Source: a virus
Direction: 5' to 3' (one strand)
IMG/VR virus record: IMGVR_UViG_3300032334_001259
Location: 186,001-250,000 of that record
DNA length: 64,000 nucleotides
The notes below the pieces were generated by a model. The model made no database searches and was not told where the DNA came from. It saw only the letters and a list, made by a program, of their open reading frames with translations. This document shows positions 1 through 8,969 of the stretch, piece after piece (position 1 is the stretch's first letter; every line of letters begins with the position of its first letter). Both the position numbers and the translations under genes were made by a program.

Positions 1-7
1 TGCTAAC

Positions 8-2707
8 ATGTCAAGTTACACTGGCTTCTGGTTAGATAATGCTTGTGACCGTGTATGGGCATATTATGCACCATTAAGCGGTATGGCAGGTCGTGATCTT
101 GCACAGGTTATGACAGGAATTTACTATCCAGGCAATCAGGTTATTGGACCAGGTTTTAATCAAGTTCCAGGTTATGATGTAACTTATTATGATTATATTC
201 CATATGATTATGCAACAAAAGATATTGAAAATGTTTATGATATCTATGGTGTGCAAAGTGAAGATACTATTATTCGTAGCTTGTTCACTGATACTGGTTT
301 AGGTCTACGTCCAGAAGACATTGATGTTGTTGGTGGTGGATTCATTGATACATATAGTAGTCATGCACCAGAAGAATTGGTACCTGGTCAAATCGTTGAC
401 ACATTAGATATCAAGGTTAATACGCTACCTGATCGTGATGGTGGACCAGATATTATGATCTTCACAAGTAATTATATAGGTAGTGATACATTTAGTTACG
501 ATCCAGAAATTACTGGTGTAGAATTACCACTTGGTGGTATTGAAAAGTTCTATGTAATTGACCGTGATTTAGGTCCAATTGCTGAAACATATCACTATAC
601 TGTTGATTACTATGCTAAAACAATAACTGTTCTTTACACTCCAGCTGCTGGAACATTCTTCTATGTTCTTATGATTGGTAGTAATGGTGTAAATCCAGTT
701 AATGATCTTGATTTCTATGCTGATGGTGTTCAGACAGATTTTGATATTCCAGATTTTGTTACAACACCAATTCAACAGGCATATGTTAAAATAAATGGTG
801 CAAAAGTTGATAATTGGAGTTTGGTTGACAAACTTGAAAACGGCAGAACTTTACTTGCTGTAAGATTTGATACTGCACCTGTTGTTAATGACTATGTTCA
901 AATTCATCTTTACAATGTTGCAGTTGGAACACAAGCATATAGTGAATGGTATGAGCAAACATTTATCATTACAAGTGCAAGTTATCCAATAAACTATAAC
1001 TTTACATTGGATCGTGAAGAATTTTATGTTGAGCCTATAAGTTCATTCCCAATTGTTCGTCTAAATGGTAGTGATTTATTGCCACCACAACAAAGTTATT
1101 ATTTTGGTGATGGTGTAACTACTAATTTCAGTATGACAGATAGTTGGGTTGAAACCATTGCGAATATTGTTGATCCTGAAATCATTGTTGTAGTCGATAA
1201 TGTAACACAGGTTCGTGATCAAGATTATACGGTTTATCATGATCCAACAAATACTGTTACGCCAGTTATACAATTTACAATAGCACCAGCGAGCGGTTCA
1301 AGAATTGTAATAAGTGATAGCAGTCAGTGTGATTTCAAGATTTATGGTAATCAGTTATGGATTAGTCCACAAGTCACAATTACCGATAATAGTAAACTTA
1401 CAGTTTTAACTCAAGGCAATCATGATCCAAATGAACAGTATACTAAATTGTTTAGTGGTAGCACAAGTGCGACAAGTGTTATCGATAATGGTCTTGATAC
1501 AACTGGATTTGATAGTGTTGGTTTTGATAATGAATTGAGCAGTTATATCGGTGCAGTATATTATACTCTTCCACGTGCTGTTACAAACATAAATCAACTT
1601 TACATTACGCTTAAAGCACCAAATACAACAGGTGGTTTCCCACTATTGCCTTATAGTGACTTTAAATTGGTTACACCATCTATTATTGTGTTGGATACTG
1701 CACTTAACATTAGTGGAACAAGTGTCATTACTGTTCGTTTATTTGGTGAACCTGTTCGTCAAAATACTCTTGAATTTAGAATATTCAAAGATATGCGTGA
1801 AAATACAAGAATGTATGGGGTAAAGTCAAAGAAAGCTACACTTACTGCTAACTTGACAGCAAATGCAAATTACATTTATGTTGATAATGTTAATTATCTG
1901 CAACAACCAAGCACTACACCTAATAATTCTGGTATTATCTTCATTAATGGCGAACGTATTTCTTACGGAACTATGGACCGTGTAAACAATCGTTTAGGTA
2001 ATTTGCGCCGTGGAACTGCTGGCACAGGCACACCTAACTTGATCGTAAAAGGCACAACCATTTATGATAGTAGTAGCACAATGGAAATACCAAATACACG
2101 TGAAACTTATGTTCAAACACCTGTTGCAACTTATATCAGCAGTGGATTGTTTACAACATATGCTAATACTTACACAAATAATACTATCATTGATAAAACC
2201 TTACCACTTGTTCCAATTATGAATAACAGTGCAAATGCTGTTGTTCAAGTAAGTGTTGTTAAAAATTCAACAACGCTTGCGGCAAATAGTGATTATGTAA
2301 TAAGTGGAAATAGTGTTATTATTAACAGTAATGTTAACTTGGGAACCTTTGCGATTGCAAACATTACTAGTAGTAACGGTAACATTTATATAAGCAACAC
2401 TTACACAACAGTAAGCAATGCAATGATTGGTCAAACAATAATTGGTGGTAACCTATATCCATCAACTACTATTACCAATGTAAGCAATGCTGCTCCATAC
2501 ATTGTTATTGCGATTAGTAATCCACAAACTGTAAATGCAAATGCTAACATACAGATTCTTGATACAATTACTGTAAACCAAGGTGTATCAAATAAAATGT
2601 TAGTTGCTGCAAACAGTTATATAAGACAAGGAACACTTATACAGAGCTTTGGAACAAGTTTACAAGACTCAACAAGTGCATATGCAGAGTTTATAAGGTC
2701 ACAATAA
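8..2707 (+). CDS. Large virion structural protein, probably tail or baseplate
   Basis: The frame gives 899 residues from the first ATG but is open back to the first base of the window, so the real start may lie upstream. The protein is rich in Thr, Asn, Val and Asp and almost lacks Cys, as phage tail proteins do. Residues ~105-130 carry VVGGGF and SSHAPEELVPG, which I recognise from large structural proteins of T4-like marine phages. The last ~300 residues are a run of Ser/Thr/Asn-rich beta motifs. No enzyme motif is visible. Its stop overlaps the next start by one base (TAATG), so it is probably co-translated with the fibre genes downstream. Whether it is a wedge, hub or fibre protein cannot be decided from sequence alone. 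Confidence 0.6.
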   Translation: MSSYTGFWLDNACDRVWAYYAPLSGMAGRDLAQVMTGIYYPGNQVIGPGFNQVPGYDVTYYDYIPYDYATKDIENVYDIYGVQSEDTIIRSLFTDTGLGLRPEDIDVVGGGFIDTYSSHAPEELVPGQIVDTLDIKVNTLPDRDGGPDIMIFTSNYIGSDTFSYDPEITGVELPLGGIEKFYVIDRDLGPIAETYHYTVDYYAKTITVLYTPAAGTFFYVLMIGSNGVNPVNDLDFYADGVQTDFDIPDFVTTPIQQAYVKINGAKVDNWSLVDKLENGRTLLAVRFDTAPVVNDYVQIHLYNVAVGTQAYSEWYEQTFIITSASYPINYNFTLDREEFYVEPISSFPIVRLNGSDLLPPQQSYYFGDGVTTNFSMTDSWVETIANIVDPEIIVVVDNVTQVRDQDYTVYHDPTNTVTPVIQFTIAPASGSRIVISDSSQCDFKIYGNQLWISPQVTITDNSKLTVLTQGNHDPNEQYTKLFSGSTSATSVIDNGLDTTGFDSVGFDNELSSYIGAVYYTLPRAVTNINQLYITLKAPNTTGGFPLLPYSDFKLVTPSIIVLDTALNISGTSVITVRLFGEPVRQNTLEFRIFKDMRENTRMYGVKSKKATLTANLTANANYIYVDNVNYLQQPSTTPNNSGIIFINGERISYGTMDRVNNRLGNLRRGTAGTGTPNLIVKGTTIYDSSSTMEIPNTRETYVQTPVATYISSGLFTTYANTYTNNTIIDKTLPLVPIMNNSANAVVQVSVVKNSTTLAANSDYVISGNSVIINSNVNLGTFAIANITSSNGNIYISNTYTTVSNAMIGQTIIGGNLYPSTTITNVSNAAPYIVIAISNPQTVNANANIQILDTITVNQGVSNKMLVAANSYIRQGTLIQSFGTSLQDSTSAYAEFIRSQ

Positions 2708-3393
2708 TGAAAAAACCAGAGCAAATTAAACCAATAAATACATCTACTGGTATAGATAGTGGAAAAAAGAAAATGAATCAGCCTAATGAACGTGGTGGTA
2801 TTGCCTTAAGTGGACATATAAAAATATTTGACCCACAAAGTGGTGAAGTATTTGTAAACAAGCGCAATGCTATCCATTATGAAAACTTTAGTTATGCACT
2901 TGCACAAAGTGTAAGTAATGCACAGCAAGGTTGGATTCATGAAATGGCATTTGGTAATGGTGGAACATCTGTTGATCCTACTGGTGTTATTACATATTTG
3001 CCAACAAATACCACTGGTAGCAATAGTGCACTTTATAACCAAACCTATTACAAAGTTGTAGACAATTATAGCATTTATAATGATGATCCAACACGTAATA
3101 AGATTGAAATTCGCCACACTGCTGGCACAGTTTACAGTGATATCTTTATCACTTGCACACTTGATTATGGTGAGCCAAGTGGTCAACAGGCATTTGATAA
3201 CACTACAAACTTTAATGATACATTTGTGTTTGACGAACTTGGTATTAAGAGTTGGAATGGTAGCACTGTTGATGCTGGTAACTTATTAACCCATGTCATT
3301 TTTCACCCAATACAGAAAAGTTTGAATCGTCTTATACAGATTGATTACACTATTCGTGTTCAAACACTAACAAACTTAAGTTCGCAGGTATAA
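2707..3393 (+). CDS. Tail/baseplate structural protein of unknown role
   Basis: 228 residues. It starts on the TAATG overlap with the preceding structural gene and ends three bases before the next fibre gene. The N-terminal ~30 residues are polar and Lys/Asn-rich; the rest is beta-rich with GNGGTSVDPTG (~residue 80), HTAGTVYSDIF and a C-terminal IQIDYTIRVQ segment. I recognise this general pattern from conserved structural proteins of T4-like phages, where such genes sit between baseplate and fibre genes, but I cannot give a T4 gene number. No membrane segment or catalytic motif is seen. The structural assignment rests mainly on context and composition. Confidence 0.55.
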   Translation: MKKPEQIKPINTSTGIDSGKKKMNQPNERGGIALSGHIKIFDPQSGEVFVNKRNAIHYENFSYALAQSVSNAQQGWIHEMAFGNGGTSVDPTGVITYLPTNTTGSNSALYNQTYYKVVDNYSIYNDDPTRNKIEIRHTAGTVYSDIFITCTLDYGEPSGQQAFDNTTNFNDTFVFDELGIKSWNGSTVDAGNLLTHVIFHPIQKSLNRLIQIDYTIRVQTLTNLSSQV

Positions 3394-3396
3394 CGC

Positions 3397-4338
3397 ATGA
3401 CTTTTTATATTAACTATACAAACGGTGCCAATTTAACTGCAATTAGCGATGGTACAATTAATACTACATCAACAAGTTTAACACTTATTGGTAAAAACTT
3501 TCCGACTTATGGTCAGTTATTAAATCAAAACTTGGTTAGTATGTTAGAAAATTGGGCTAATACAACTAGTCCAAATTATCCACTTGTTGGGCAGTTATGG
3601 TATGACAGTAATAATAGTGTTATTAAGTATTATCGTGGTGGTGCCGCAAGTAATTATTGGCAAGACGTTGCAAATATACTTTATAGCAGTAGCACACCAA
3701 GCAGCCCACAACAAAATGACTTCTGGTGGGATAGCACAAACCAACAATTAAAGTATTATGATAATCGTAATTGGATTACGATTGGTCCACAAACTACCAA
3801 TGACGGCTTAAATCGTGTTAGTGGAACAAATAGTTTTATTATTCAGATCGGTGGTAACAATGTATTCACAGTTGATGCATATGGTCGTGTAAATGCTGCA
3901 TATAATCCTGTTGTTCAGGCTTATGGGTTTGCAACAGGCACACCATTCACAGGTAGTGGATTAACTTCTCCGCAAACTATGATTCCTGCAACAGTTTCAG
4001 TAAACGTTGGTAGTTATTTTAATGCTTCAACAGGTATCTTTACTTGTCCAGTAGCAGGAATCTATCAAGTTACGGGAACAGCCATAAGTTTGGGTTATAA
4101 TAGCATACCAGCACCTTATCAAAAGATTGAATGGTGGAAGAATGGCACTACAACATATATTAGTTGTCAGGCACAAAATCCAGCAAGTATTACAAGTGAA
4201 GACTTTGATACACCAATGATTGCCACTGGTTATGTTCAATGTTCTGCGAATGATACACTACAATTCGTTATGGCTGCAAGTGCAAATGGACAAATTGACA
4301 ATAACAACTCAACGTTGAGTATAAGATTAGTTGCTTAA
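3397..4338 (+). CDS. Tail fibre protein with C1q-like C-terminal domain
   Basis: 313 residues. Residues ~25-70 form an N-terminal module (SLTLIGKNFPTYGQ ... GQLWYDS) that recurs in the next two fibre genes and probably anchors the fibre. A second W-D-S repeat follows at ~105-120 (NDFWWDSTNQQLKYYD). The C-terminal ~120 residues read like a C1q/TNF-type trimeric beta-sandwich: FNASTGIFTCPVAGIYQV, a later CQAQNP strand, GYVQCSANDTLQFV and the closing STLSIRLVA. In phage fibres such domains are trimeric receptor-binding tips. The order anchor, spacer, C1q-like tip therefore suggests a short fibre that recognises the host surface. The fold assignment is from pattern recognition only. Confidence 0.65.
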   Translation: MTFYINYTNGANLTAISDGTINTTSTSLTLIGKNFPTYGQLLNQNLVSMLENWANTTSPNYPLVGQLWYDSNNSVIKYYRGGAASNYWQDVANILYSSSTPSSPQQNDFWWDSTNQQLKYYDNRNWITIGPQTTNDGLNRVSGTNSFIIQIGGNNVFTVDAYGRVNAAYNPVVQAYGFATGTPFTGSGLTSPQTMIPATVSVNVGSYFNASTGIFTCPVAGIYQVTGTAISLGYNSIPAPYQKIEWWKNGTTTYISCQAQNPASITSEDFDTPMIATGYVQCSANDTLQFVMAASANGQIDNNNSTLSIRLVA

Positions 4339-4341
4339 CCA

Positions 4342-4348
4342 ATAAATA
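4342..4348 (+). promoter_or_regulatory. T4-type late promoter core ATAAATA
   Basis: ATAAATA lies in the 26-base gap upstream of the repeat-containing fibre gene, 16 bases before its ATG. This is the core of T4-type late promoters, which are read by host RNA polymerase carrying a gp55-like sigma factor. The same heptamer stands before many structural or late genes in this window. Confidence 0.5.
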
Positions 4349-4364
4349 ATATTGGGTAATCAGC

Positions 4365-5993
4365 ATGTCATATAACATTAAAAACTTTTCTCAAACCGTA
4401 ACATACACTGTCAACGACAGTACTGCTAATACCAATGCAGTCAGTCTAACGCTTTTGGGTAAAAGTTTACCCAACTATGGAACATACTTTAACCAGAACT
4501 TTGTTTGGTTAATGGAAAACTTTAGCAGTGATAGTGCCAATCCACCACCATATGCAGTTCAAGGACAATTGTGGTGGGATAGCACTTATAAATTTATGAA
4601 TGTTTATGATGGCAGTGCTTGGAAAACCATTTACGGAAATTTAGCAACACTCAATGTTAACGGTGCAGTAAACTTAAGCTCGCTTACATCAACTTCTATA
4701 GCCGCAAATGCTATAACTGCAAACTCATTAGTTACAACATGGAATGTTGGAATTGGTGGCACACCTGCAAACTATGGCGCAGGTTATACAGATTTATGGA
4801 TTGATGGAACAAGTGTTTCACAGATTGATTTGGCTCGTAGTGGAGTTTTAAAAGCATCATTTGTGGCAAATAGTGGTGGTGTGTATTTTGGTACTACTGG
4901 TAGTGCGGCTGCAAGCCTTAATATTATGACTGCTACTGGTGCATATGCCGTAAAAAATCAATTCACATTTAATACATCTGGTGATTTAGTTTCAACAAAT
5001 GGCGGTGAATTTATAGGTTATCATACTGGCGCAATTGGTGCAAATACACCCAATACAGTAGTTGCTACAAGTGTAACAACTAGTAGTGGTGGTCAACATA
5101 TTGGTTACCTAACTGGTGCTATTGGTGCAAATACACCTAACACTGTAGTTGCTACTAGTGTTACTACAAGTAGCGGTGGACAACATATTGGTTACCTAAC
5201 TGGTGCTATTGGTGCTAATACTGCAAATAGTGGTGCATTTACAACAATAACTACAACTAGTGGTGGTCAATTAACTGGTTATCATACTGGTGCAATTGGT
5301 GCAAATACACCCAATACAGTAGTTGCTACAAGTGTAACAACTAGTAGTGGTGGTCAACATATTGGTTATCTGACTGGTGCAATTGGTGCCAATACTGCAA
5401 ATACTGGTGCGTTTACAACAATAACATCTACATCACATATTACTCCAACTGGAAATAACACAGCAAATCTTGGAGCAGTAAGCACATTATATGCAAACGT
5501 TCATGGAACAAATTATTATGTTGCTAATTCAATAATACCTATTTCAAACATTACTGTTGATATTGGTACACCACAAGCAACGTTTGATGCAGTCTATGCA
5601 ACTAGCTTTTTTGGAACATCTACTACCGCAAAATACGCTGACTTGGCTGAAAAATACTTACCAGATTCAAATTATGAAATTGGAACAGTTATGATGGTTG
5701 GTGGTAGTGCTGAAGTGACACAGCATGATGGACGCAAAGTTCGTGCGATTGGTGTTATAAGTGAGTATCCAGCATATAAAATGAACGATGGTCAAGTCGG
5801 TGGTGTATATGTTGCACTTAAAGGACGTGTTCCAGTTAAAGTAATTGGGCCAGTAGAAAAAGGTCAAGCTCTTATTGGAACAGCACACGGACTTGCCGTT
5901 GCACAAACTGATGATAGTCAATGGATGTTTGGTATAGCACTTGAAAATCATAATAGTATGACAATTAAGTTAATTGAAGCAGTTATACTTTAA
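4365..5993 (+). CDS. Tail fibre protein with five 29-residue repeats
   Basis: 542 residues. The N-terminal module (SLTLLGKSLPNYG ... GQLWWDS, residues ~25-70) matches the neighbouring fibre genes. Residues 218-362 are five tandem 29-residue units beginning GYHTGAIGAN or GYLTGAIGAN; such repeats commonly form an elongated trimeric beta shaft. The C-terminal ~125 residues start with KYADLAEKYLPD, a hallmark I recognise from fibre C-termini of T4-like phages, and continue with GRVPVKVIGPVEKGQALIG. That part resembles the separate 130-residue gene at 7262, so the domain exists both fused and free. A late-promoter heptamer precedes the gene. Confidence 0.7.
   Translation: MSYNIKNFSQTVTYTVNDSTANTNAVSLTLLGKSLPNYGTYFNQNFVWLMENFSSDSANPPPYAVQGQLWWDSTYKFMNVYDGSAWKTIYGNLATLNVNGAVNLSSLTSTSIAANAITANSLVTTWNVGIGGTPANYGAGYTDLWIDGTSVSQIDLARSGVLKASFVANSGGVYFGTTGSAAASLNIMTATGAYAVKNQFTFNTSGDLVSTNGGEFIGYHTGAIGANTPNTVVATSVTTSSGGQHIGYLTGAIGANTPNTVVATSVTTSSGGQHIGYLTGAIGANTANSGAFTTITTTSGGQLTGYHTGAIGANTPNTVVATSVTTSSGGQHIGYLTGAIGANTANTGAFTTITSTSHITPTGNNTANLGAVSTLYANVHGTNYYVANSIIPISNITVDIGTPQATFDAVYATSFFGTSTTAKYADLAEKYLPDSNYEIGTVMMVGGSAEVTQHDGRKVRAIGVISEYPAYKMNDGQVGGVYVALKGRVPVKVIGPVEKGQALIGTAHGLAVAQTDDSQWMFGIALENHNSMTIKLIEAVIL
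5016..5450 (+). repeat. Five tandem 87-bp coding repeats in a tail fibre gene
   Basis: Units begin at 5016, 5103, 5190, 5277 and 5364, each 87 bp (29 codons). Units 1 (5016-5102) and 4 (5277-5363) differ at only one base by eye, while units 2, 3 and 5 have diverged more. This indicates recent copying between units, so unit number may vary between relatives. The repeats are in frame and contiguous, so this is not a CRISPR array. Confidence 0.85.
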
Positions 5994-6012
5994 TGAAGTA
6001 ATTCATAAACCG

Positions 6013-6019
6013 ATAAATA
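6013..6019 (+). promoter_or_regulatory. T4-type late promoter core ATAAATA
   Basis: ATAAATA (context CCGATAAATAAT) lies in the 47-base gap before the third fibre gene, 21 bases upstream of its ATG. The context is nearly identical to the one at 4342, CCAATAAATAAT. Confidence 0.55.
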
Positions 6020-6040
6020 ATTTAAAACAGGTTTTAAAAC

Positions 6041-7252
6041 ATGTCATATACCTTAACCGTAGTCAACCGCACACCAATTACCATTCAAAATGGTGCAACT
6101 GATAGTTCAACAAGTTTAACTCTCGTAGGTAAAAATTATCCAAATTATGGTCAAATTATTGAACAAGACTTAATTTATCTTATGCAGAACTTTGCTGGTG
6201 GCTCACAACCTGTAAATCCTGTAACTGGTCAGTTATGGTGGAGCACAACAAGTAATAATCTACAAGTTTATAATGGAACAACTTTTAAAACAATTGGTGG
6301 TGCAACAGTAAGCACAAGTGCACCGACAAGTAGCAGTATTGCTGGTGATCTTTGGTATAAGAGTGATGATGCACAGCTTTATCTTTACAATGGTAGTAGT
6401 TGGTTGCTTATTGGTCCAAATTATACAAGTTCACAGCAACAAACAAATGCTACAGCATTAACAATTACAGATAATACAAGTTCAACTCATACAGTATTAG
6501 CATTTTATGTTGGTAATACACTAACTGGTATTTTAAGTAAAGATGCAACATTCACACCACAAAGTCCAATCACTGGATTTGCAACCATTCTTCCTGGTTA
6601 TAATGTTAACTCAACAATTTTTGCTGGTAACATTACAATTAGTGGAACAATTATTCAAAATGCACAACCATATATAACAAGTCTTGGTACACTTACTGGG
6701 TTGACGGTAACAGCACCTATTGTTGGTAGTGTTCTTTATAATGCAAATACTGTTATCTATTCAAGTCAACCTAATATTACAAGTGTAGGAACACTGACAA
6801 GTTTAACAAGTAGTGGGACTGTTCTTGCACCAAATGTTACATCAACCTTAAATGGTGCTATTGGAACAGCCGCACCAAATGTAGCAACATTTACAAATGC
6901 TACTGTAAATAATCGCCTTGTTCAAAATGTTTATACTGCTGGAAGTGTGGGTGCAACTTATACAGTTGATTGGAGTGCAAGTAATTTTTATACATTAACA
7001 CTAACTGCAAGCTGCGCACTTACTTTCACTAATCCACCAGCAAGTGGTAAAGAACAAACTTTAACAATTGTTACAACACAAGGTGGTAGTGGTAGTTATA
7101 CATTATCATATCCAGCTGCAGTTCGTTGGGCTAACGGTGTTGCACCAACCTTAACTACAACTGTTTCATACCGTGATGTTCTTCAATTTGTAACATATGA
7201 TGGCGGAACTTCTTATTTGGGTCGTGCAATCTGGTCTAATGTAGCTCCTTGA
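6041..7252 (+). CDS. Tail fibre protein, third paralogue
   Basis: 403 residues. The N-terminal module (SLTLVGKNYPNYGQ ... GQLWWST) is shared with the genes at 3397 and 4365 and is followed by a second copy of the W-Y/D-x-S pattern (GDLWYKSDD, ~105). The middle is a Ser/Thr/Asn-rich shaft with ITSLGTLTGLTVTAP and ITSVGTLTSLTSSGT, a motif common in phage fibres. The C-terminal ~80 residues (SASNFYTLTLTASCALTF ... GSGSYTLSYPAAVRWANG) form a compact beta-rich tip like those in many T4-like fibre proteins. It differs from the other two paralogues mainly in its tip, which suggests modular exchange of host-recognition domains. Confidence 0.7.
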   Translation: MSYTLTVVNRTPITIQNGATDSSTSLTLVGKNYPNYGQIIEQDLIYLMQNFAGGSQPVNPVTGQLWWSTTSNNLQVYNGTTFKTIGGATVSTSAPTSSSIAGDLWYKSDDAQLYLYNGSSWLLIGPNYTSSQQQTNATALTITDNTSSTHTVLAFYVGNTLTGILSKDATFTPQSPITGFATILPGYNVNSTIFAGNITISGTIIQNAQPYITSLGTLTGLTVTAPIVGSVLYNANTVIYSSQPNITSVGTLTSLTSSGTVLAPNVTSTLNGAIGTAAPNVATFTNATVNNRLVQNVYTAGSVGATYTVDWSASNFYTLTLTASCALTFTNPPASGKEQTLTIVTTQGGSGSYTLSYPAAVRWANGVAPTLTTTVSYRDVLQFVTYDGGTSYLGRAIWSNVAP

Positions 7253-7261
7253 GGATAAAAT

Positions 7262-7654
7262 ATGTCTACAATTGCAATACCTTTAGCTAATAAAGACAAA
7301 TATGAAAATAACTTGTTAGTTGTTTTAGATGGCATTAATGATGAAATGACTATTTCAAAGAAATCACATGATCCCAAAGTAATTGGTGTAACTACTGATT
7401 ATGACAATGCTGAATTAGGACTTAATGATTTTGGAGAAAATCCACACCGTCTTGTTGCTGTTAGTGGTCGTATTCTTTGCTATGTAAAGGGTCCAATTGG
7501 GTTTGGTGATTGCATTGTTACTAGTGATAAAGAAGGTGTTGGGCAAAAACTTGACCAAACAAAGTATGTTCCAGGTTGTATTATTGGAAAATCACTTACC
7601 ACTATAAAAGATAATAGTGTTGAATTAGTAGAGATGGTGCTGACTACTGCATAA
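7262..7654 (+). CDS. Fibre-associated protein, stand-alone copy of a fibre C-terminal domain
   Basis: 130 residues, with a strong Shine-Dalgarno (GAGGAT) before the ATG. The segment VSGRILCYVKGPIGFGDCIV parallels LKGRVPVKVIGPVEKGQALI in the C-terminal domain of the fibre protein at 4365: same spacing of GR, GP and G. The preceding KVIGVTTDYDN also matches RAIGVISEYP. I infer a small structural protein built from that domain alone, perhaps capping a fibre. It ends in a stop codon that overlaps the late-promoter heptamer of the next gene. No independent function is known to me. Confidence 0.5.
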   Translation: MSTIAIPLANKDKYENNLLVVLDGINDEMTISKKSHDPKVIGVTTDYDNAELGLNDFGENPHRLVAVSGRILCYVKGPIGFGDCIVTSDKEGVGQKLDQTKYVPGCIIGKSLTTIKDNSVELVEMVLTTA

Positions 7655-7657
7655 ATA
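7651..7657 (+). promoter_or_regulatory. T4-type late promoter core ATAAATA
   Basis: ATAAATA overlaps the stop codon of the preceding gene and lies 19 bases before the ATG at 7677, the usual distance seen for the other late-type sites in the window. Confidence 0.45.
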
Positions 7658-7676
7658 CCGTTGTGGGAATTTATAA

Positions 7677-8612
7677 ATGACATATGCCAGTGGCGGTATA
7701 ATCCAAGCATCAGATTTTAATACTCGTGTATCTGCAGTTAACGCATTGTGGGGCACTGGTGCTAATGCTAATGGATATGGTCAAGCAAGCACTGTTACTA
7801 CAACTTCTACTGGTACAGTTGTTCCTGCAACTGATTGGGCCACACTTATTGCACGTTTAACTTCTGCAAATCAGCACCAAGTAAACAATACCACTGGTAT
7901 TCCATCACAGCCTACTTCGGGTGGTATTATTACCTATCTTAATACATTAGACAGTGCTATTTCTACAATTAACACAAATAAACTTTCAAGTTTTGCACAA
8001 CAGGCGGCTGCTGCTTTTACAGCGGCACAAACTGCTTCTAGTAGCACTGCATGGACAACAAGTGCACAACGCACATTTACTGCAACTTTTGCTAATGCAG
8101 ATGCTGCACGTTACTTTTTTAATTCAAATGGTTATCTGGAAGTTAGTTTTGTCAATAATGCACTCGCTGGTAATAGTAAAAGTGATTATTGGCAAGCATT
8201 TTTAGCAAATGGTGTAAAACAACATATTTTAAGAGCAAATGCATCTTATTATACTGGAACTGGTTTTACTCCAAATACTAATTTGACTACACAAGGTTAT
8301 TATAACTTAACAAGAGGTCTTGCTACTTTCTTCCAAGTATATGATACTCCAAGTTCTGTTGATTATGTTAACAACTACATGAATATACAGTATGGCATTG
8401 GTAGTGCACAAAATGCTGGTGGTAATGGAGATAACGGTTCAGTTATCGTTATTAACGTTAATATGTTTGATGCTGCTGGTGACGTGTTAAACGATTCAGT
8501 TACTGGAAATACAGTAGTTCAAGTTCGTCCAGTTTACCCAGAAACAACTTATCTTACAACACAAAGTTGGGGCACTGTCACAATCGCTGCTAACGTCAAT
8601 ACTCAAGCATAA
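7677..8612 (+). CDS. Virion structural protein, unknown
   Basis: 311 residues. The first ~65 contain SGGIIQASDFNTRVSAVNALWGTG, a pattern I recognise from phage tail-associated proteins. Residues ~95-125 are Ala/Ser/Thr-rich and the C-terminal half is beta-rich with aromatic residues (YYTGTGF, YYNLTRGLATFFQVYD). It is the last gene of the plus-strand structural block and has its own late-type promoter. It is followed by 36 bases that hold an early-type promoter rather than another late one, so it marks the boundary between the structural module and the radical SAM operon. Confidence 0.5.
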   Translation: MTYASGGIIQASDFNTRVSAVNALWGTGANANGYGQASTVTTTSTGTVVPATDWATLIARLTSANQHQVNNTTGIPSQPTSGGIITYLNTLDSAISTINTNKLSSFAQQAAAAFTAAQTASSSTAWTTSAQRTFTATFANADAARYFFNSNGYLEVSFVNNALAGNSKSDYWQAFLANGVKQHILRANASYYTGTGFTPNTNLTTQGYYNLTRGLATFFQVYDTPSSVDYVNNYMNIQYGIGSAQNAGGNGDNGSVIVINVNMFDAAGDVLNDSVTGNTVVQVRPVYPETTYLTTQSWGTVTIAANVNTQA

Positions 8613-8613
8613 T

Positions 8614-8642
8614 TTGACTTATTAATATTTTTTTGTTACAAT
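8614..8642 (+). promoter_or_regulatory. Sigma-70-like promoter for the radical SAM/glycosyltransferase operon
   Basis: TTGACT (8614-8619), a 17-base spacer and TACAAT (8637-8642), on the plus strand in the only gap between the structural block and the operon beginning at 8649. It is the only clear early-type promoter on this strand. The -10 box ends six bases before the ATG, so the predicted transcript would have almost no leader. Confidence 0.6.
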
Positions 8643-8648
8643 TTCAAT

Positions 8649-8969
8649 ATGACTCCAGAAGAACTACGTGAACGGGCTATTGACGCCTATAATCGTGATT
8701 TAGCAAAACAAAACATCCTTACTGCCATGGAATCACGCATGACAGTAAATTATTATGATGGTGTGTTTATTGTTACTCAAGAACTTATTAGTTTTTTAAA
8801 TGCTTGGCGTGACGAAGAAATTTATATGCTTGATGCTTATGATACACCAGTAAAAGTAAATGCTCATGTATTATTAATTCGCTGCAAGCAGCGTTGGCAA
8901 GAAGTTATGAATGAATTTGCTGTAGAATACGAAGAATATAAAAAGATTCGTAATGCAAGACAACTCTAA
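8649..8969 (+). CDS. Unknown protein, first gene of the radical SAM operon
   Basis: 106 residues, highly charged (many Glu, Arg and Lys). The N-terminus is helical (MTPEELRERAIDAYNRDLAK), followed by a short beta segment (VNYYDGVFIV) and a long C-terminal helix. No Shine-Dalgarno is visible before the ATG, which lies at about the predicted transcription start, so translation may be leaderless; an internal ATG at 8728 is a weaker alternative. It overlaps the next gene by 17 bases. I do not recognise the family. Confidence 0.6.
   Translation: MTPEELRERAIDAYNRDLAKQNILTAMESRMTVNYYDGVFIVTQELISFLNAWRDEEIYMLDAYDTPVKVNAHVLLIRCKQRWQEVMNEFAVEYEEYKKIRNARQL

Noticed and set aside
5016-5450. Tandem repeats considered as a CRISPR array
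   Set aside because: Units are contiguous, in frame and translated as a fibre shaft; there are no unique spacers.
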